A DNA stretch of 64,000 nucleotides from G016756615 sp035556195 (GCA_035556195.1 DATMFK010000001.1:124001-188000); one strand, 5' to 3'; shown: positions 1 to 8,642, counted from the first letter of the stretch. Numbers and translations are program-made. Notes: generated from the letters alone by a model not told the origin.

Positions 1-151
1 ATTCAGCCGCTGGAAGCTCTTGCCAGCGCAGGCCCCTCGACGAGCCAGATGCGCGGCCTGTCGTTGCTGCGTTTGCCCTTCCGGGCCTCGCGGCCAGGGC
101 CGATACCGAGGCAGCCCGGAAACGGAGTGGTGCCATTCCAGTCTTGTTCAT
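1..151 (-). CDS. Possible 5' end of a gene running off the left edge
   Basis: An ATG at 151 (minus strand) is preceded by a very good ribosome binding site (GGAGGAG, about 3-4 bases before it) and opens a frame with no stop for the 50 codons left in the window. The visible start is MNKTGMAPLRFRAASV, basic then mildly hydrophobic, but what follows is Ala/Arg/Gly-rich and does not read as a clean signal peptide, so I cannot name it. It lies on the same strand and downstream of the HMG-CoA lyase/CoA-transferase/hydratase operon, 250 bases past its last stop, so a transporter component of that pathway is conceivable but purely inferred. The strong Shine-Dalgarno is the only real support. Confidence 0.35.
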   Translation of the reverse strand, partial: MNKTGMAPLRFRAASVSALAARPGRANAATTGRASGSSRGLRWQELPAAE

Positions 152-401
152 TTGCTCCTCCCCTCTTCCGTTCTGGACGAGCCCGCGTGGAAGCAGGTCG
201 CCCAACCGGTATGCCAGAAGCTTAGGTAAGCGGTGCTCCGGCATTCAATGTCTCCGACACACACCCGCCGGAACCAGCAATGTCTGTTGCCGACAAGTCG
301 CTTCGCCGGGCCGGGCCTGCGAATGGTGCGCCATGACCGGTCGGGCTCGTCGGCCGGCACGCAAACGAGCTTGCGCCGAAGTCGCCGCCGCGGGCTCACG
401 C

Positions 402-1193
402 CTACCGCGCCGCGGCCGGATCTTTTCCGTTCGCGCCTGCACCCGCGGCGCGGTCCGCGAAGGCCTGCAGCCCGCGCTTCGCATCGGTGCTGGTGAAGGT
501 GCGCTGGCCGAGCCGCGCCTCCTGCGCGAAAGCCTCCTCGAGCGGAAGGTCCTGCAGTCTTAGAACCGCTTCCTTGATCGTCTGGATGGCAACCGGACTG
601 AGCGTCGCGATGTGAGCGGCGATGTCATGGGCAACAGCTTCGACCTTGTCGGGCGGGACGACCTGGTTGACCACGCCTTTCGCGCGCATCTCCTCTGGGC
701 CGAAGCGACGCGCCGACAGCAGGATCTCCATGGCATGCGCATAGCCGATCTGCCGCACCAGCCTGACCAGCGTGCCGCCGGCCGGCACGAAGCCGTGCGA
801 GGGCTCGGGCAGCTGGAACACGGCGTCGGTCGAGGCGATGCGGATGTCGGTCGCCAGCATGATCTCGAAACCGCCGCCGATACACAGGCCCCGCACCGCG
901 CAAACGATCGGCTTGTAGAAGTCGAGCCCCTTCAGGTGCGCCGGATCCCATGCACTGATGTCGAAGCGGTCGCTGGCAAGAGCCGGGATCGATTCCATCA
1001 GATCGGCGCCGACGCAGAAGGCCCGCTCGCCAGCGCCCGCCAGCACCACCGACCGAACGGAGTCGTCGTCGCGGACCTCGACAAAGGCCTTGCCCAGGTC
1101 CTCGTACATCGCCAGCGAGAGCGCGTTCAGCTTTTCGGGGCGGCTAATGCGGATTGTCGCGACATTGCCGGAGCGCTGCAGATCGATGGACAT
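402..1193 (-). CDS. Enoyl-CoA hydratase/isomerase family protein
   Basis: 263-residue crotonase-fold enzyme, the usual length. The oxyanion-hole segment FCVGADLMES near residue 58 and the central GGGFEIMLATDIRIA block near residue 106 are typical, followed by LPEPSHGFVPAGG, where one crotonase acidic residue normally sits. The family hydrates or isomerises 2-enoyl-CoA esters. It is the last gene of a tight three-gene minus-strand operon; its ATG lies one base past the stop of the CoA-transferase, which implies translational coupling. Beside HMG-CoA lyase, a 3-methylglutaconyl-CoA hydratase (AUH-like) role, giving HMG-CoA, is attractive but inferred; a carnitinyl-CoA or generic enoyl-CoA hydratase is the alternative. 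Confidence 0.88.
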   Translation of the reverse strand: MSIDLQRSGNVATIRISRPEKLNALSLAMYEDLGKAFVEVRDDDSVRSVVLAGAGERAFCVGADLMESIPALASDRFDISAWDPAHLKGLDFYKPIVCAVRGLCIGGGFEIMLATDIRIASTDAVFQLPEPSHGFVPAGGTLVRLVRQIGYAHAMEILLSARRFGPEEMRAKGVVNQVVPPDKVEAVAHDIAAHIATLSPVAIQTIKEAVLRLQDLPLEEAFAQEARLGQRTFTSTDAKRGLQAFADRAAGAGANGKDPAAAR

Positions 1194-1194
1194 C

Positions 1195-2427
1195 TCAGAT
1201 TACCTTCCGTTCCGCCAGGCGTGCGACCTCTTCCGCGCTCAGCCCTGCGAGGCGAGCGTAGACGTCCGCATTGTGCTCGCCCGGATCTGGTGCCTTGCTA
1301 TGGACCGGGCTCGACGCTTGGGAGAGCTTGATGGGAAGCCCGAACATGCGCACCAGCTTGCCCGCAACCGGCACATTCACGATCATCTCGCGCGCGGCGA
1401 TGTGAGGGTCCTCCACCACCTCGGCGATTGTCTTGATGGCGCTGAGCGGCACGCGGTCGCCTGCCATCTCCTCGAGCTCAGCCTTGGTGTACTTGCCGAA
1501 CCAGCGCGCCAGGATCGGCTTCACCCGACGTTCCGCCACCTCCGGATCGAAGCGCTTCTCCATCGTGTCGATCTCGGGATCGGCGGCAACCTCCGGCTCG
1601 CCGAACATCTCGCATGTGATCTTCCAGAACTTGTCGGTATAGCCGCCGAAGAAGACATAGCCGTCCTTGCAAGGGAACGAACCATAGGGCCGCACGAACG
1701 GATGGTCATTTCCAAGCGGCGTTGCCACTTCGCCCTTTGTCGTGTAGCGGACGACGGCGTTCTCCGTCAGCGTCAGAACCGAGTCCTGCTGCGAAATGTC
1801 GACTATCTGGCCTTCGCCGCCGCGTTCGGCCTTGCGGAGCGCGGCGAGCGTGCCGATCGCGGCGTAGAGCGAGGCCGCGAGATCGCCGATGATCGTGCCG
1901 ACGCGCACGGGCGGCCGATCGGCATAGCCATTCATCGACCACAGTCCGCCGGCGGCCTGGCCGGTATTGTCATAGGCCGGGCGCGAGGCGTTCGGACCGG
2001 TCCGCCCGAAGCCGCTGATACAGGTGTAGACGAGGCGCGGATTCTCATGCCGGAGGACATCGTATCCGAGGCCGAGCTTGTCCATTGTGCCGGGCCGGAA
2101 ATTCTCGACCAACACGTCCGCACGACGCACGAGCTTGCGGAGCAGCGCCTTGCCTTCGTCCGTTTTCATGTTCAGCGTTATGCCCAACTTGTTGCGGTTG
2201 AACTGGGCGAAGAAGGCGCTGAATTCCTGGTCGTCGCCCGACACCATGGGCGGAAAGGTGCGAGCATAATCCGGATCGTCAGGATGCTCGACCTTGATCA
2301 CCGTCGCGCCGAGTTCGGCGAGCAGCATCGAGCAGAACGGTCCCGCCACCACCCGCGTGATGTCGAGCACGGTCACGCCGCTGAGCGGGCCGGAGCCGGT
2401 CCCGGATGCTGCTGCTTGTTCGTTCAT
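1195..2427 (-). CDS. Class III (CaiB/BaiF family) CoA-transferase
   Basis: 410 residues, normal for the family III CoA-transferases. N-terminal GVTVLDITRVVAGPFCSMLLAELGATVIKVEHP and then LVENFRPGTMDKLGLGYDVL (around residues 110-130) are the classic CaiB/BaiF blocks; the latter follows the position of the catalytic Asp region. These enzymes move CoA between a donor such as succinyl-CoA and a carboxylic acid in the cytoplasm. A good GAGGAG site precedes the ATG. The gene sits between HMG-CoA lyase and an enoyl-CoA hydratase, so activation of free 3-hydroxy-3-methylglutarate (as human SUGCT, also class III, can do) is a plausible role; this is inference and other dicarboxylates such as itaconate or glutarate are possible. 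Confidence 0.9.
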   Translation of the reverse strand: MNEQAAASGTGSGPLSGVTVLDITRVVAGPFCSMLLAELGATVIKVEHPDDPDYARTFPPMVSGDDQEFSAFFAQFNRNKLGITLNMKTDEGKALLRKLVRRADVLVENFRPGTMDKLGLGYDVLRHENPRLVYTCISGFGRTGPNASRPAYDNTGQAAGGLWSMNGYADRPPVRVGTIIGDLAASLYAAIGTLAALRKAERGGEGQIVDISQQDSVLTLTENAVVRYTTKGEVATPLGNDHPFVRPYGSFPCKDGYVFFGGYTDKFWKITCEMFGEPEVAADPEIDTMEKRFDPEVAERRVKPILARWFGKYTKAELEEMAGDRVPLSAIKTIAEVVEDPHIAAREMIVNVPVAGKLVRMFGLPIKLSQASSPVHSKAPDPGEHNADVYARLAGLSAEEVARLAERKVI

Positions 2428-2508
2428 CCTGTTCTCCTCGGAAATGCCTTCGCGATCGCCGCGTTGCCAGACGATGTGTCCCGATGCCGGCTCGTACGCG
2501 GTGGCGGA

Positions 2509-3426
2509 TCAGGCGCACACGGCGCAAGACGTCGTATCGGTCCCCATCGACTGCGCCACTTTCGAGCCCGACGACCTGCCGAGAGCCGCCGCGATGAAAT
2601 GCCCTGCGGCGACGATCCGGTCGAGATCGACCCCGGTGTTTATCCCCATGCCGTGCAGCATGAACAGAAGATCTTCGGTCGAGACATTGCCGGCGGCACC
2701 CGGCGCATAGGGGCAGCCGCCGAGCCCGGCGACGGCACTGTCGACCACAGAGATCCCTTCTTCGAGGCAGGCAAGAATGTTCGCCAGCGCCTGGCCACGC
2801 GTGTCGTGGAAATGGGCAGCCAGCATGGTGATGTCGAGTTCGCCGGCGACGGCGTGCACGACCGCCCGCGCCTGCCGCGGCGTGCCGATGCCAATCGTGT
2901 CGCCCAGCGAGATCTCATAGCAGCCGAGCTCTGCCAGCCTGCGCGAGACGGAAACGACGGAATCGACAGGGACGGCGCCTTCGTATGGGCAACCGAGCAC
3001 GCAGGAGACGTAGCCGCGCACCGCGACGTCGTTGGCGCGGGCCATGTCGACGACGGTACGGAACCGCTCGATGCTCTCGGCGATCGAGCAGTTGATGTTC
3101 CTGTGCGAAAACGCCTCGGAAGCCGATGCGAAGATGGCGATTTCCCTGACGCCGGCGGCGAGCGCGGCTGTCATGCCCTGCTCGTTGGGCACCAGGACGG
3201 GATAGCGGATGCGCCGCTCCTGCGACAAATGCCGGACGAGCTGGTCGGTGTCGGCCATCTGCGGAACACGCTTCGCCGAGACGAAACTACCAACCTCGAT
3301 CGTGGTGAGCCCGGCATCGGCAAGGCGCGCAATCAGCTCGAGCTTGGTTCTGACCGATACGGCGACCTTCTCATTCTGAAGACCGTCTCGAGGCCCCACC
3401 TCGACGATACGCACGCTATCCGGCAT
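2509..3426 (-). CDS. mvaB: Hydroxymethylglutaryl-CoA lyase
   Basis: Cleaves HMG-CoA to acetyl-CoA and acetoacetate. From the ATG at 3426 the protein is 305 residues, matching bacterial HMG-CoA lyases; this start has GGGAGG six bases upstream, whereas the longer frame adds 16 residues without support. Seen: VGPRDGLQNE (residues 10-19, with Arg13/Asp14 of the active site), the AHFHDTRG metal-binding histidines at 205 and 207, and the signature SAVAGLGGCPYAPGAAGN with catalytic Cys238. It is the first gene of the operon with the CoA-transferase and hydratase, and diverges from the GAF/PucR regulator. It may serve mevalonate or leucine breakdown; the HMG-CoA reductase nearby favours mevalonate. 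Confidence 0.95.
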   Translation of the reverse strand: MPDSVRIVEVGPRDGLQNEKVAVSVRTKLELIARLADAGLTTIEVGSFVSAKRVPQMADTDQLVRHLSQERRIRYPVLVPNEQGMTAALAAGVREIAIFASASEAFSHRNINCSIAESIERFRTVVDMARANDVAVRGYVSCVLGCPYEGAVPVDSVVSVSRRLAELGCYEISLGDTIGIGTPRQARAVVHAVAGELDITMLAAHFHDTRGQALANILACLEEGISVVDSAVAGLGGCPYAPGAAGNVSTEDLLFMLHGMGINTGVDLDRIVAAGHFIAAALGRSSGSKVAQSMGTDTTSCAVCA

Positions 3427-3487
3427 CTCACGCCTCCCTTTGAGGCGACACATAACCGGATGCTTGCCTCCCACAGATGGCGAGCTG

Positions 3488-3548
3488 TCACACTATATGG
3501 GCGAACTTATGTGTGATTATTACATTCATCTCGGGACACAACTGTGTC
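3488..3548. promoter_or_regulatory. Candidate operators between HMG-CoA lyase and the GAF regulator
   Basis: The divergent promoter region carries two dyads: TCACAC at 3488-3493 paired with GTGTGA at 3511-3516, and GACACA-AC-TGTGTC at 3535-3548 (six-base arms, two-base centre). The same GTGTGA half-site recurs at 5573, just before the HMG-CoA reductase gene. Spacing and position suit binding of the adjacent regulator to control both directions. Inference from symmetry only. Confidence 0.4.
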
Positions 3549-3603
3549 AGTCCGGCTAGGATCTACACCAGAACACAGTGCCGGGCTGCCCGTGGGAGAA
3601 TGC

Positions 3604-5556
3604 ATGTCGCGACAAGCGGACGTCGTGTCGATCGGTCACAAGGCGAACGGAAGCCTTGACACCGCTTTCTATTACCGGCGCCTCCTGGAGCTTCTCGAGG
3701 GTAACGCCCCGCTCTCCAGCTTCGAGCAACTGGCCAACGCGGCAAAGGGCATGGCCCGCGACGCGGGAGCGGCGGATTCCATGGGCAGCGCGATGGCCAT
3801 CGCGCTGCGGCTGCGCGAGAACTTCGAACTGAAACGCAAGCGCGAGGTCGAGCTCTCGGCGCTCTACGAGACGGCACGAGACCTGTCGGCGCTGCGCGAT
3901 ACCGACCAGATCCTGCAGGCGATCGTGCGGCGCGCCCGGCAACTGGTGGGCAGCGATATCGCCTATCTGTCGGCGGCGGACGAGGAACACGGCGACTTCT
4001 ATGTGCGCGTGACGGAGGGCGTCATGTCCCAGGACTTTGGCCGAATCCGCGTTCCGCGCGACATCGGCGTCTGCGGAAGCGTGGCGCGCACACGCCGGCC
4101 CTTCTACTCGAACAACTACTCCGCGGACCGCAACTTCGACCACGACACGGGCATCGATCGTGCGATCAGCGGCGAGGGAATCGTCTCGATCCTCGGCATT
4201 CCCCTCGAACTCGAAGCCTATGTCATGGGCGTGCTCTTCGTGGGCGACCGTTACGTCCGGTCCTACACGCCTCAAGAAATGGCCGTTCTCTCTTCGCTCG
4301 GCACGTTCGCCGCGCTCGCCATCGACAATGCAAGGCTACTCGAAGAGTCGCAGCGCGCGCTCCTCCTGGCCAAGGACGCAAACTCGGCGTTGAGAGCGAA
4401 GGCGGACGACATCGAGCAGGCCGCCGTGGCGCACGAGCAGATCACCGAATTGATCGCCCGCGGCGGCACACTCGACGATCTCGTCAACCGTGTCTCCAAC
4501 CTCCTCAAGGGGCAGGCCGGCGTCATCGACGAGAGCAGGACGCTGATCTCCGGCACCGTTCCCGATTCCCTGACCGACGACGAGCTCGCTAAAGCGATGA
4601 GGGAGAGCGACCGACTCGGCCGATCCGTCGCCCTGATGGCGGCGGACGGCAGCACCACCCTGGTCGCCGCGGTCATCGGCGGTTCGGCGCGGTTGGGAGC
4701 GCTCGTCTTCACGCGCAGTCGACCACTTTCGCCACCCGAGACCCGCACGGTCGAACGCAGCGCGATCGCGACCGGCATCGTGCTTCTGTCGCTCGATCGC
4801 ATCGCCCAGATCGCCCATCGCAACGTCGCCGATACGGTCTCAGCCCTGCTTCGCGGGATCTCAGATCCATTCTCGCCCGAAAGCGCACGGCGGCTGCCGC
4901 CGGGCATCAGCCTGTCGTGGCCAGTAACCGTGATCCTCGTGGAACTGCTTGCCATCACCTCGGCCCAGGCGTCCTCTGCCCTGCGCTCCACGCTTGCTGG
5001 TCGGGACACGATTTCCGCCGAGTTCAACGGCGACCTTGCGATCCTCACGAATACGCCCGACCCTGAGCGGCTGGCCAAGCGTATATCGGAAAAGCTCGAC
5101 GAAGCGTTCGGGCAGAGGTTCTCCATCGTGATTTCCGAGCCGATTGCCAGTTTCGACAAGGTGCCGGCTGAATATGAGGGGCTGCGTCGATGCTTCAGCC
5201 TCCTCCGCGGCCTCAACCAACAAGGCCGCGTCACCTTCGAGCGGAGCCTTTCGATGTACGGGCTCCTGTTCCAGAACAGGGGCGAGGATGCGATCGCTTC
5301 GTTCCTGCGCAGTGCGATCGGTCCTCTCGTGGAACAGGACGAGAAGCGCAAGAGCCAGCTCGCCGTCACGCTCCTTACCTATCTCGATACAGGCCGTAGC
5401 GTCCAGAAGGCGGCCGAGATGCTCGGCATCCATGTCAACACGATGCGTCAGCGCCTGGACACGATTTCGCACATCAATCCCGACTGGGCGGATCCTTCCA
5501 AAACCCTGGAGGTCCATGTCGCATTGCGTCTCCACGTCCTCGGCCAGGCAGTATAG
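3604..5556 (+). CDS. GAF-domain transcriptional regulator with PucR-type helix-turn-helix
   Basis: A 650-residue cytoplasmic regulator. Residues about 98-245 form a GAF sensor domain (LRDTDQILQAIVRRARQLVG start, FAALAIDNARLLEES end, leading into a coiled helix). The C-terminus (about 590-640) contains LLTYLDTGRSVQKAAEMLGI followed by HVNTMRQRLDTI, the HTH_30 fold of PucR/CdaR-type activators. The start at ATG 3604 is chosen because GGGAG lies five bases before it; a GTG at 3544 would overlap the palindromic operator. It is divergent from the HMG-CoA lyase operon and directly upstream of HMG-CoA reductase, so it probably senses a pathway acid or CoA ester. P. mevalonii uses a different regulator type (MvaR), so control here looks distinct. 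Confidence 0.88.
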   Translation: MSRQADVVSIGHKANGSLDTAFYYRRLLELLEGNAPLSSFEQLANAAKGMARDAGAADSMGSAMAIALRLRENFELKRKREVELSALYETARDLSALRDTDQILQAIVRRARQLVGSDIAYLSAADEEHGDFYVRVTEGVMSQDFGRIRVPRDIGVCGSVARTRRPFYSNNYSADRNFDHDTGIDRAISGEGIVSILGIPLELEAYVMGVLFVGDRYVRSYTPQEMAVLSSLGTFAALAIDNARLLEESQRALLLAKDANSALRAKADDIEQAAVAHEQITELIARGGTLDDLVNRVSNLLKGQAGVIDESRTLISGTVPDSLTDDELAKAMRESDRLGRSVALMAADGSTTLVAAVIGGSARLGALVFTRSRPLSPPETRTVERSAIATGIVLLSLDRIAQIAHRNVADTVSALLRGISDPFSPESARRLPPGISLSWPVTVILVELLAITSAQASSALRSTLAGRDTISAEFNGDLAILTNTPDPERLAKRISEKLDEAFGQRFSIVISEPIASFDKVPAEYEGLRRCFSLLRGLNQQGRVTFERSLSMYGLLFQNRGEDAIASFLRSAIGPLVEQDEKRKSQLAVTLLTYLDTGRSVQKAAEMLGIHVNTMRQRLDTISHINPDWADPSKTLEVHVALRLHVLGQAV

Positions 5557-5563
5557 CAAACCG

Positions 5564-5580
5564 CGTCACGCCGTGTGACG
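5564..5580. promoter_or_regulatory. Inverted repeat upstream of HMG-CoA reductase
   Basis: CGTCAC-gccgt-GTGACG, perfect six-base arms, lies just after the regulator stop codon and about 100 bases before mvaA. It contains the GTGTGA half-site also seen at 3511, so it may be an operator; no T-run follows, so a terminator is less likely. Confidence 0.3.
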
Positions 5581-5682
5581 AAGATACAGGCAGGCAGCGC
5601 GAGGATGTGAACTCTACACATTGTTCTTCAAGCTCACTGCCACCTAGCTTCCCGCAAAATCGAATTGCAGGAGACACGCGTC

Positions 5683-6957
5683 ATGTCCGTCAACAGCCGC
5701 ATCCCGGGGTTTTACAAGCTTTCGGCCCCGGATCGCTTCAGGGCCATTGTCGAGCGCACCGGATTGCCCGAGAGCGAACTCGCGAGCCTGGCGGCGACGG
5801 AAGACAGCATGCTGGCGATGGCCGACCGCATGATTGAGAACGTGGTGGGAACGTTGTCCATCCCGCTCGGCGTCGCGGCGAATTTCACCATAAACGGGCG
5901 CGACTACCTGATCCCAATGGCGACGGAGGAGCCTTCGGTCGTCGCGGCGGCGAGCAACATGGCCTCCGTCGCGCGGATCCACGGCGGCTTCCATACGTCG
6001 AGCGACGAGCCGATCATGATCGCTCAGATCCAAGTCGTCGGTGCGAAGGACCCGCACGGCGCGCGTCTTAGGCTCTACGAGCGGCGTCGCGAGCTCATTG
6101 CGCTCGCCAACGAACAGGACCCATTGCTGGTGAAGCTCGGCGGCGGCGCAAAGGATATCGAAGTCCGCATCATCGAGGCCGAGGACCGGACCTATGTGGT
6201 GCTTCACCTGATCGTCGACGTGCGCGATGCGATGGGCGCGAATGCGGTGAACACAATGGCCGAAGCGCTGGCTCCGCTTGTCTCGGAGATCGCGGGCGGC
6301 CGCGTGCGCCTGCGCATTCTTTCCAACAAGGCGGACCGGCGACTGGCTCGCGTGCGTGCCACCTATGATTGCCAGGCCCTCGGCGGCCCGGACGTGGTCG
6401 ACGGCATCATCGACGCCTATGCCTTCGCCGCGGCAGACCCCTACCGCGCGGCAACCCACAACAAGGGCATCATGAACGGCATTACCGCTGTGGTGCTGGC
6501 GACCGGTAACGACACGCGCGCCGTGGAAGCGGGCGCGCATTCGCATGCCGCGGCGAGCGGTCGCTACACCTCGCTGTCGCATTACGAGAAGGACGACGCG
6601 GGCAATCTCGTCGGCACGATGGAACTCCCCATGGCCGTTGGCCTGGTCGGCGGCGCCACCAAGACCCATCCGGTCGCGCAGGCAGCCGTCAGGCTGCTGG
6701 GCGTCAAAGGTGCCCAGGAACTGGCGGAGGTTATCGTTGCAGTCGGTCTCGCCCAGAACACGGGTGCGCTTCGCGCGCTCGCGGCCGAAGGCATTCAGAA
6801 GGGGCATATGTCACTTCACGCTCGCAACATTGCCGTTGCCGCGGGCGCGCAAGGGGCCGAAATCGACATGGTGGTATCGCGTCTGAGAAGCGGGGGCCAT
6901 GTCCGCCTTGATCGAGCGCAGGCGATCCTCGAAGAACTGAGACAATCCGGCGCTTGA
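5683..6957 (+). CDS. mvaA: Hydroxymethylglutaryl-CoA reductase, class II (degradative type)
   Basis: Interconverts mevalonate and HMG-CoA with NAD(P). From ATG 5683 (AGGAG nine bases upstream) the protein has 424 residues, very close to the 428 of the Pseudomonas mevalonii catabolic enzyme. Active-site residues are all visible: Glu83 in EEPSVV, Lys261 in THNKGIMNG, Asp277 in TGNDTRAVEAG and the mobile-flap His375 in GHMSLHARN; the nucleotide region DAMGANAVNTM is at 182-192. The family is known both for mevalonate synthesis in some bacteria and for catabolism; with HMG-CoA lyase in the same locus and no other mevalonate-pathway genes in view, catabolism is favoured. Its own promoter probably lies in the 126-base gap after the regulator. 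Confidence 0.95.
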   Translation: MSVNSRIPGFYKLSAPDRFRAIVERTGLPESELASLAATEDSMLAMADRMIENVVGTLSIPLGVAANFTINGRDYLIPMATEEPSVVAAASNMASVARIHGGFHTSSDEPIMIAQIQVVGAKDPHGARLRLYERRRELIALANEQDPLLVKLGGGAKDIEVRIIEAEDRTYVVLHLIVDVRDAMGANAVNTMAEALAPLVSEIAGGRVRLRILSNKADRRLARVRATYDCQALGGPDVVDGIIDAYAFAAADPYRAATHNKGIMNGITAVVLATGNDTRAVEAGAHSHAAASGRYTSLSHYEKDDAGNLVGTMELPMAVGLVGGATKTHPVAQAAVRLLGVKGAQELAEVIVAVGLAQNTGALRALAAEGIQKGHMSLHARNIAVAAGAQGAEIDMVVSRLRSGGHVRLDRAQAILEELRQSGA

Positions 6958-7142
6958 AGCGCTCTCACGCACCGGGACTTGCATCACCGGTTTTCGACCA
7001 AACTGGGTAGGGAAAATCAGCGTAGCTTGGTCAGCGAGCGCCTGGGTGTCGGATGGACCGAGTCTGCTCGGCCAGCCCGACTTCGGCTCAGCCGCTGGAT
7101 GGATGACGTCCACCCGGCGACCATAGAGCGTCAGTACGCGGG

Positions 7143-7625
7143 CTAGGCCTTGCTCGCCCGCGCCGGGATGAACATCACGAGCGTCTCGGCGATCAATGCG
7201 GGCTTTTCCTCGCCCTCGATCTCGACGACATTGTTGGTCTTCATCAGATATTGCCCCAACCCCTTCTCCTCGAAGGAGAGCAGCGTGGAACGCATGCGGA
7301 CCCTGGAACCTGACTTCACCGGGGAGAGGAAACGGACCTTGTCGAGGCCGTAGTTGAGCATCGCGGCGGTGCCTTCCGGCACCGCGCCGATCTCGTAGCT
7401 CATCGACGCGACCAGCGAGAGGGTCAGAAAGCCATGGGCGATCGGCGCCTTGTACGGGCTTTCGCGCTTGGCCCGCTCGACATCGACATGGATCCACTGC
7501 TTGTCGCGGGTCGTCTCGGCGAACTGGTCGATCATCTGCTGATCGACCGTTATCCAGGACGACACGCCGAGTTCCTGGCCGATCATCGACGGCATTGTCG
7601 CGTAGGTCAGGGTGTGGTTCAGCAT
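7143..7625 (-). CDS. MaoC-family (R)-specific enoyl-CoA hydratase
   Basis: 160-residue hot-dog-fold protein. The (R)-hydratase motif appears as DQFAETTRDKQWIHVD (about residues 33-48), with the catalytic Asp and His, followed by APIAHGFLTLSL. This family hydrates trans-2-enoyl-CoA to (R)-3-hydroxyacyl-CoA, for PHA supply or acyl-CoA breakdown. The ATG at 7625 is preferred to a TTG two codons earlier because GAGGA lies eight bases before it. It converges with mvaA and probably belongs functionally to the CoA-ester pathway to its left, or to PHA metabolism given the phasin 3 kb away. Confidence 0.9.
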   Translation of the reverse strand: MLNHTLTYATMPSMIGQELGVSSWITVDQQMIDQFAETTRDKQWIHVDVERAKRESPYKAPIAHGFLTLSLVASMSYEIGAVPEGTAAMLNYGLDKVRFLSPVKSGSRVRMRSTLLSFEEKGLGQYLMKTNNVVEIEGEEKPALIAETLVMFIPARASKA

Positions 7626-7769
7626 GATCAACTTCCTCTATGCGCTTGTCGTGCAGGCATCTGCTTGTTTTTTCTCCACCCCGCGCCGCAGAGCACGGAA
7701 CAATCCGCGGCACCCCTTACGGGATCGGGTCGGAAATTCGCGGGTTCAGCCCTATATCAAGGAGAGTTG

Positions 7770-7814
7770 ATGGCCGCGAGCACCCTCGCGGGATTCTTGA
7801 TGTGCCAACCGTGA
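7770..7814 (+). CDS. Possible 14-codon leader peptide
   Basis: A perfect AAGGAG site precedes an ATG at 7770 that reads only 14 codons (MAASTLAGFLMCQP) to a TGA, 30 bases before the alpha/beta hydrolase start. It could be a leader controlling the hydrolase, or chance. No attenuator hairpin is obvious. Confidence 0.2.
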   Translation: MAASTLAGFLMCQP

Positions 7815-7844
7815 AAACTCCGACAGCATATCGAGGTTCTGAAG

Positions 7845-8642
7845 ATGACAGTGCATGCGCAACCCATAAGGCCCTCCAAGCTTAGGCTGGTCATGGAGCT
7901 GAGAACCTTGCCGGAACTCGGCAGCTTCGTTGCATCCTGGCCCCTGCTTGCCGGCATGACGCCGGCCGGCGATGGCCATCCCGTCCTCGTCCTGCCGGGG
8001 CTCGTCACCAGCGATCGCGCCACATTTCCACTCCGGAGCTTCCTGCGGTCCAAGGGATATGCGGCGCAGGGCTGGGAGCTCGGCCGCAACTATGGTCCCC
8101 TGCCCGACGTCGAGCGGCGAATGATCGATCGCCTCAAGGAGCTGGTCGATAGCCACGGCCGCACGGTGAGCATCATCGGCTGGAGCCTGGGCGGGATCTA
8201 TGCCCGGCAATTGGCGAAGATGATGCCGGAACGGGTCCGCACCGTGATCACGCTCGGCAGTCCTTTCAACGGTGATCCACGGACGACCAACGCATGGCGG
8301 CTCTACGAATTCACCTCGGGCTATAAGGTCGATGAGCGTGACAAGCACATGGGCGGGTCGATCTCACGATCGCCATCCGTTCCGACAACGGCCATCTACA
8401 GCCGCAGCGACGGCGTCTGCGCCTGGCAGATCTGCATGGAGAACGACTTGCCGCATACCGAGAATATCGAGGTCGAAGCCAGCCACTGCGGTCTCGGCCA
8501 TCACCCGGCCGCCGTCTACGCCATTTGCGACCGCCTGGCTCAACCGGAAGGCGAATGGAGGCCCTTCGACCGCAGCGGCTGGAAACGCCTGTTCTTTCCC
8601 AATCCGAAGAGGCCCCCGCGCTTCAGCGCCCCGCGCCGGTGA
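7845..8642 (+). CDS. Alpha/beta hydrolase (lipase/esterase-like)
   Basis: 265 residues with an alpha/beta hydrolase core. VLVLPGLVTSD (47-57) is the oxyanion-hole strand, the nucleophile elbow is GWSLGG with Ser114, and the C-terminal EASHCGLGHHPAAVYAI supplies the likely catalytic His. No signal peptide is seen, so it is cytoplasmic. The Ser elbow and the LGSPF strand recall the lipase/esterase branch acting on acyl esters. It stands alone, facing away from MaoC; proximity to a phasin would allow a PHA-related hydrolase role but the sequence does not show it. Confidence 0.82.
   Translation: MTVHAQPIRPSKLRLVMELRTLPELGSFVASWPLLAGMTPAGDGHPVLVLPGLVTSDRATFPLRSFLRSKGYAAQGWELGRNYGPLPDVERRMIDRLKELVDSHGRTVSIIGWSLGGIYARQLAKMMPERVRTVITLGSPFNGDPRTTNAWRLYEFTSGYKVDERDKHMGGSISRSPSVPTTAIYSRSDGVCAWQICMENDLPHTENIEVEASHCGLGHHPAAVYAICDRLAQPEGEWRPFDRSGWKRLFFPNPKRPPRFSAPRR

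Noticed and set aside
958..3516. An 852-codon open frame on the plus strand
   Set aside because: It lies antisense to the hydratase, CoA-transferase and lyase genes, all with clear motifs; the translation is low-complexity His/Arg/Asp-rich, as expected for the mirror of GC-rich codons.
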